Origin: Xanthobacteraceae bacterium
GTDB lineage: Bacteria; Pseudomonadota; Alphaproteobacteria; Rhizobiales; Xanthobacteraceae
NCBI GenBank assembly: GCA_030043175.1
Contig: JASHYD010001460.1
Coordinates: 1-9,221 of the forward strand
Direction: 5' to 3'
Length of the DNA stretch: 9,221 nt
Below the pieces are notes generated by a model. That model was not told where the DNA came from, ran no database searches, and saw only the letters and a list, made by a program, of their open reading frames with translations. Shown piece by piece: positions 5,424 through 9,221 of the stretch. Positions within the stretch are counted from its first letter, which is position 1. The number at the start of each line of letters is the position of its first letter. The position numbers and the translations under genes are program-made.

Positions 5424-5854
5424 GTAGTGAGTCTGCACTACGACCGAGCGTTTGAGCGTGGAATTTCGTGAGTCCATAAACCCACGTTGGTCGTTCTATT
5501 GCTAACAGGACCAACGCAACCGCTGTATTCCATGGCTCAACGCGAGCACTCATGGCCGAGGTTCGAGCACTTATGGCCGAGGTTGATGCTGGCCTCGCTA
5601 TGAAGATCGTTCGACCGGGCTGGTTATGGCCAGCGTACTGATTGGCGCGTAGGAACGCCGCCGCCGCGGCCGGCGTTGGCTTGCTGCGTGGGGTTGCCCC
5701 GTCGCACCTCACGTCCAATCCTTCCTCCTTTGTCTCCTTCCCGAAAGCCAGAGGCTTTGCCAGAAACACTGCCGAAAACGCGTGCTGCAGAACCAAGCCT
5801 CCCGCGCGCGCCGCGTTGACCATCCTCAGATCTACTTACTTTCATGCCATTGAT
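5424..5854. other. About 430 bp without a recognisable gene
   Basis: A 151-codon minus-strand frame (5368-5823) crosses this stretch, but it overlaps the end and terminator of the glycine-rich gene, lacks a recognised domain, and reads as mixed low-complexity sequence. An AGGAGG at about 5725-5730 precedes a TTG in that frame, so a short expressed product cannot be excluded. Other contents are a 21-bp tandem repeat (5543-5584) and one match to the alphaproteobacterial general-stress promoter pattern (5652-5677) with no gene behind it. This may be eroded sequence between the surface-protein gene and the efflux operon. Confidence 0.45.
5543..5584. repeat. 21-bp tandem repeat, two copies
   Basis: Units 5543-5563 and 5564-5584 are identical except for one C/T difference. 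The unit length is seven codons. Read on the plus strand it gives the heptad RALMAEV twice, followed by DAGLAMK, like a short coiled coil; this frame is open from about 5480 to a stop at 5640 but has no start codon before the repeat. It may be a relic of a coiled-coil gene or a simple replication-slippage duplication. Confidence 0.7.
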
Positions 5855-6064
5855 CTATGTCGTCGGAAATGGCATGGCGGACAGGTCGATTTTGAGTTCC
5901 GACTTTGCTTGCCGGATCAGGGTCGCCGCTCCCTGCAAGGCGAGCGCGGCCATGATTGCAGCCACAATCACGTCGGGCCAACCCGTTCCTGTCCCGAACA
6001 CCCCCGCAGCCGCCAGCAGCACGGCGAAGTTGCCGAGCACGTCATTACGCGTGCAGATACTCAC
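5855..6064 (-). pseudogene. C-terminal fragment of a cation diffusion facilitator
   Basis: The frame contains CTRNDVLGNFAVLLAA, a glycine-rich GVFGTGTGWPD, then IVAAIMAALALQGAATLIRQ and AKSEL. This is the fifth-to-sixth membrane-helix region of CDF (cation efflux, CzcD-like) transporters of the subgroup with RND in place of the second HxxxD motif; such proteins export divalent metals by proton antiport. Whole members have roughly 200 or more residues and six helices; here only the last 65 or so remain. An in-frame TAA sits directly before the GTG at 6064, so the front has been deleted, not merely missed. The fragment begins 22 bases after the stop of the RND permease on the same strand, so it was probably a gene at the end of, or beside, that operon. 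It cannot work as a transporter. Confidence 0.7.
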
Positions 6065-6085
6065 TTATCATCAATCGGGATCGCC

Positions 6086-9000
6086 TCACTCTGCTGCGGC
6101 CGCTTGCGGTTCCGCCGCGGGCTTCGAACTATCGAGTTTACGGCCCTGGATCCACGTCTGCAGGCGGGCCAGGTAGAGGTAGACAACGGGCGTCGTGTAA
6201 AGCGTCAGGATTTGGCTGAGAGCCAATCCGCCCACCATCGAATAGCCCAACGGCTTGCGCAGCTCCGAGCCGGTGCCTTCGCCGAACATCATGGGAACGC
6301 CAGCTAGTAAAGCCGCTGCGGTTGTCATCAGGATCGGACGAAATCGCAACAGGCAGGCTGCGCGAATGGCCGTAATCGGCGGCATGTTGCGCTCGCGCTC
6401 CGCTACGACGGCGAAATCCACCATCATGATGCCGTTCTTCTTGACAATACCAATCAAGAGAATGAGGCCGATGATACCGATGACCGAAAGGTCCATGTGC
6501 CCGAACTGTAGCGCCAGCAGCGCCCCGATACCTGCTGAGGGCAGAGTCGACAAGATTGTTAGCGGATGGACAAAGCTCTCATAGAGCATCCCAAGAATAA
6601 TGTAGACGACCACCAGCGCGGCGGCGATGAGCGCCGGCTCGCTTGATAGCGATGACTGAAACGCCTGGGCATTACCTTGGAACGTTCCAATCACGGCGCT
6701 CGGCATGCCGATTTCCTGCACCGCCTTGCGGATTGCTTCAACCGCCTCGCCCAGCGCGACGCCGGCACGCAAATTGAACGACAAGGTCGCGGCGGGAAAT
6801 TGGCCTTGATGATTGATGGATAGCGGTCCGACTTTGTAGGAGTCCGCGTCGACGAGCGCGGATAGCGGCACCGCGGCGCCGGTGAGCGGAGATTTCATAT
6901 AAATGCGATCGAGCGATGCTCGATTGTGCTGGAGGTCGGGAGGTATCTCCAGGATCAGCCAGTAGGTGTTGAGCTGCGTGAAATATTGGGCGATCTGACG
7001 TTGTCCATACGCGTCATTAAGGGTGTCGTCGATGGCCTGCGGTGAAATACCGAAGCGCGAGGCCTGATCGCGATTGATCATCACCTTAAGCTGCGGCGCG
7101 CTCGCCAAAAGATCGCTGGCGACGTCGGTTAGCTCAGGCAAAGTCTGCATCTTATCCAACACCTTTTGCGACCACTCATTGAGCTCAGCGACGTCGGGAT
7201 CCTGCAATGTGTATTGAAAGGCAGCGCGGGAGGAGCGGCCGCCCACCGTGATGTCCTGGGCGGGTTGGAGGAATAGATTGACGCCAGTAACTTTTGCCAG
7301 CTGCGGTCGCAAGCGATCGATCACTTGCGACGCCGTAACATCACGCTCCTCGCGCGGTTTGAGCACAATGGTAAAATTTCCAGTATTCGCGGTTTTGGCG
7401 CTCGTTGTCGACCCGACAGTGGATCCGAATTGTGCGATTGCAGGGTCCCGCAAGAGCACTTCGCCGAGTTCCTGATGCAGCCGCATCAATTCCTGTGGCG
7501 AGGTATCTTGTGCTCCCTCGGATACTCCATTGATCAGGCCGATATCCTGGATCGGAAAAAATCCCTTGGGGATCGTCATCATCATATAGCCGGTCACCGC
7601 CATGGTGACCAAGAAAACGCCGAGCGTGCTGGCTTGGTGGCGAAGTACCACATCGAGCGTGCGTCGGTAGAATGCGAGCATCGCATCGAAGCTGCTCTCG
7701 ATGCAACGGTAGACGGGCCCATGGTGATGGGACTCAGGCCGCATGAAGCGCGAGCACAGCATGGGCGCCAGTGTCAGCGACACCAGCGCCGACACGGCTA
7801 TCGATGCCGTGACCGTCAAGGCGAACTCGCGGAACAGGCGGCCGATGATGCCCCCCATCAGAAGGAGCGGAATGAAAACGGCAATTAACGAGAAGCTGAT
7901 CGATAGAACCGTGAAGCCGATTTCGCTCGAACCCCTGAGCGCGGCCTCGTGCGGTGTCTCCCCGCTTTCGATATGGCGGTGGATATTCTCCACCACCACG
8001 ATAGCGTCGTCGACTACAAAACCGATCGCAATTGTGAGCGCCATCAAGGATAGATTGTCGATGCTAAAATTAAGAAGGTACATCGAAGCAAACGAACCAA
8101 GGATAGCGAGCGGCACCGTCACGGCTGGAATGAATGTGGCCCAGAAATTGCGCAAAAACAGCAAAATGACCAGGATAACGAGAACGATCGTCAGCACGAG
8201 CGTGAATTGCACGTCCGCGATCGAAGCTCGAATCGTCGTCGTGCGATCGAGCAGAATATCGACATCAATCGAGGGTGGAATGTTTGCCTTCAGGCGCGGC
8301 AACATTTCCTTGATCTTATCGATGATGTCGATGACGTTGGCGCCGGGCTGCTTGAAGATGTAGAGGAGAATGGCGCGTTGGCCGTTTTCATAGCCTTGGA
8401 CAGTCATGTCGGATTGTGCCGCTATGGCTTCACCAACGTCTCTGACGCGGATAGGCCCGCCGTTGTGGTAAGCGAGCACGATGTCGTTGAACGGTTCGGC
8501 GTCGATGATCCGATCGTTTGCCGCGATGGTGAAGCTTGTACGTTCCTCGTTGACTGTACCCTTTGCGGCGATCGTCGACGACGTCATTAGAATGCTGCGG
8601 ACATCTTCCAGGGTCAGGCCGGCCGAAGCGAGCTTTGCAGGGTTGACCTGGATATGGATCGAAGGCTTCTGCTCACCGCTGATTTGGGCCTGCGCGACGC
8701 CGCGGACTTGAGAAAGCTGCTGCGCGAGAAAATTATCGACATAGTCGTCCACGATGTACAGCGGCAACGTATCCGAGCGCGCCGCCAGCACCATGATCGG
8801 CGAATCGGCGGGATTCACCTTCTTGTAGCTAGGCGGCGTCGACATTTGCTGCGGCAACGTCCTGCCAGCGACTGTAATGGCGGCCTGAATGTCCTGCGCT
8901 GCCAAGTCGATATTGCGTTCGAGCTCGAATTGAATCGTGATCGTGGTTCCGTTGAGCGCACTCATCGAGGTCAGCTGCGTGACCCCTGGAATTTGCCCAA

Positions 9001-9211
9001 ACTGGCGCTCCAACGGTGCCGCCACCGATGCGGCCATAGTCTCGGCGCTGGCACCCTGTAGCGTCGCATCCACCCGAATCGTGGGAAAATCCACCTGTGG
9101 CAGCGGTGCAACCGGCAAAAACGGGTACGAGACCAGCCCCACGAAGCCGACCGCCGCCATCAGCAGGGCGGTCGCGATGGGCCGGCGAACGAATGGCTCT
9201 GATATGTTCAT
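6086..9211 (-). CDS. mdtC: RND multidrug efflux permease, MdtC-like
   Basis: 1041 residues, full length for the hydrophobe/amphiphile efflux (HAE1) family. The protein forms the inner-membrane, proton-driven part of a tripartite pump with a periplasmic adaptor and an outer-membrane channel. It shows the usual two-fold layout: helix 1 at 12-30; first periplasmic domain 31-333; helices 2-6 at about 334-487; helix 7 at 528-546; second periplasmic domain 547-858; helices 8-12 at 859-1014. The proton-relay aspartates are D401-D402 in GFVVDDAIVVVENI, and the partner lysine lies in GIVKKNGIMMVDFA (921-934). RPIATALLMA, LPVAPLPQVDFP, YESFVHPLTILSTLPSAG and ACLLRFRPILMTT match MdtB/MdtC/MuxC closely. 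HHH at 495-497 in the cytosolic linker is a minor oddity. The ATG overlaps a TGA (ATGA), implying translational coupling to an upstream gene, as between mdtB and mdtC. Substrates cannot be read from sequence; the MdtC versus MdtB label rests on resemblance. Confidence 0.93.
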   Translation of the reverse strand: MNISEPFVRRPIATALLMAAVGFVGLVSYPFLPVAPLPQVDFPTIRVDATLQGASAETMAASVAAPLERQFGQIPGVTQLTSMSALNGTTITIQFELERNIDLAAQDIQAAITVAGRTLPQQMSTPPSYKKVNPADSPIMVLAARSDTLPLYIVDDYVDNFLAQQLSQVRGVAQAQISGEQKPSIHIQVNPAKLASAGLTLEDVRSILMTSSTIAAKGTVNEERTSFTIAANDRIIDAEPFNDIVLAYHNGGPIRVRDVGEAIAAQSDMTVQGYENGQRAILLYIFKQPGANVIDIIDKIKEMLPRLKANIPPSIDVDILLDRTTTIRASIADVQFTLVLTIVLVILVILLFLRNFWATFIPAVTVPLAILGSFASMYLLNFSIDNLSLMALTIAIGFVVDDAIVVVENIHRHIESGETPHEAALRGSSEIGFTVLSISFSLIAVFIPLLLMGGIIGRLFREFALTVTASIAVSALVSLTLAPMLCSRFMRPESHHHGPVYRCIESSFDAMLAFYRRTLDVVLRHQASTLGVFLVTMAVTGYMMMTIPKGFFPIQDIGLINGVSEGAQDTSPQELMRLHQELGEVLLRDPAIAQFGSTVGSTTSAKTANTGNFTIVLKPREERDVTASQVIDRLRPQLAKVTGVNLFLQPAQDITVGGRSSRAAFQYTLQDPDVAELNEWSQKVLDKMQTLPELTDVASDLLASAPQLKVMINRDQASRFGISPQAIDDTLNDAYGQRQIAQYFTQLNTYWLILEIPPDLQHNRASLDRIYMKSPLTGAAVPLSALVDADSYKVGPLSINHQGQFPAATLSFNLRAGVALGEAVEAIRKAVQEIGMPSAVIGTFQGNAQAFQSSLSSEPALIAAALVVVYIILGMLYESFVHPLTILSTLPSAGIGALLALQFGHMDLSVIGIIGLILLIGIVKKNGIMMVDFAVVAERERNMPPITAIRAACLLRFRPILMTTAAALLAGVPMMFGEGTGSELRKPLGYSMVGGLALSQILTLYTTPVVYLYLARLQTWIQGRKLDSSKPAAEPQAAAAE

Positions 9212-9221
9212 GGCGCACGAT
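9208..9221 (-). CDS. Last codons of a gene from the right edge, presumed partner permease
   Basis: Only CGT GCG CCA TGA (Arg-Ala-Pro-stop) is inside the window. The case rests on context: the TGA forms an ATGA overlap with the start of the RND permease. No independent ribosome binding site is visible in the ten bases upstream of that start. In mdtABC-type operons the second permease gene overlaps the end of the first in this way. The identity is therefore inferred, not seen. Confidence 0.3.

Noticed and set aside
4852..5488. Near-identical 14-15 bp words (CATAAACCCCACGTT and CATAAACCCACGTT) on either side of the glycine-rich gene
   Set aside because: The match needs a one-base gap and does not extend further. 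In 9 kb this is compatible with chance, so I do not claim attachment sites or a duplication.
5368..5823. A 151-codon minus-strand frame
   Set aside because: It runs through the hairpin and the end of the glycine-rich gene, has no recognisable domain, and its middle simply reads the 21-bp repeat. An AGGAGG before an internal TTG leaves slight doubt.
5845..5874. A 7-bp inverted repeat (TGCCATT/AATGGCA) overlapping the stop of the CDF fragment
   Set aside because: The stem is short, has a 16-base loop and no T-run; too weak to call a terminator.

Overview
The window looks like a piece of an alphaproteobacterial chromosome, most probably from the Bradyrhizobium/Rhodopseudomonas (Nitrobacteraceae) neighbourhood. 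This rests on its GC-rich codon use, the families present (a DUF4142 envelope protein, an uncharacterised periplasmic family carrying PDFSGIW, an MdtC-type RND pump, a small lysine-rich protein starting MAKKP) and the mix of well-kept genes with decayed ones. The organism is an inference; there is no rRNA, tRNA or other marker gene.

Left part (1-2160). A gene on the minus strand begins at 76 and runs off the left edge; only about 25 codons are visible. About 0.8 kb without a confident gene follows, with a 12-bp inverted repeat and a terminator-like hairpin. Then come a DUF4142 exported protein (894-1481, minus), another gene-poor stretch with a perfect 9+9 bp palindrome (1819-1845), and a possible 42-residue exported peptide (1923-2051, minus) behind a strong ribosome binding site.

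Middle (2163-4830). A 304-residue exported protein of unknown function (minus) ends at a hairpin. Upstream of it lie two broken genes, both on the minus strand. One is a remnant of a secreted protein resembling the acyl-CoA thioester hydrolase/BAAT N-terminal domain. The other is an RloB-like (Toprim-type, abortive-infection-associated) gene split by a single-base frameshift at 4155-4157, with no partner ATPase in the window. A 57-residue gene (4575-4748, plus) is transcribed away from the RloB-like gene and ends at a long hairpin.

Right part (4831-9221). A glycine-rich secreted protein (4997-5371, plus) with its own hairpin is followed by about 430 bp without a recognisable gene, containing a 21-bp tandem repeat. 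On the minus strand, a full-length MdtC-like RND efflux permease fills 6086-9211. Its start shows an ATGA overlap with a gene off the right edge, presumably the partner permease. Directly downstream of the pump is the C-terminal tail of a cation diffusion facilitator whose front is missing.

Overall this is an envelope/efflux region with several independent exported proteins, interleaved with relics of genes being lost. I see no CRISPR array, intact mobile element or complete defence system. The most interesting items are the frameshifted RloB-like gene with its divergent small neighbour, the truncated metal transporter behind the RND operon, and the palindrome at 1819-1845.
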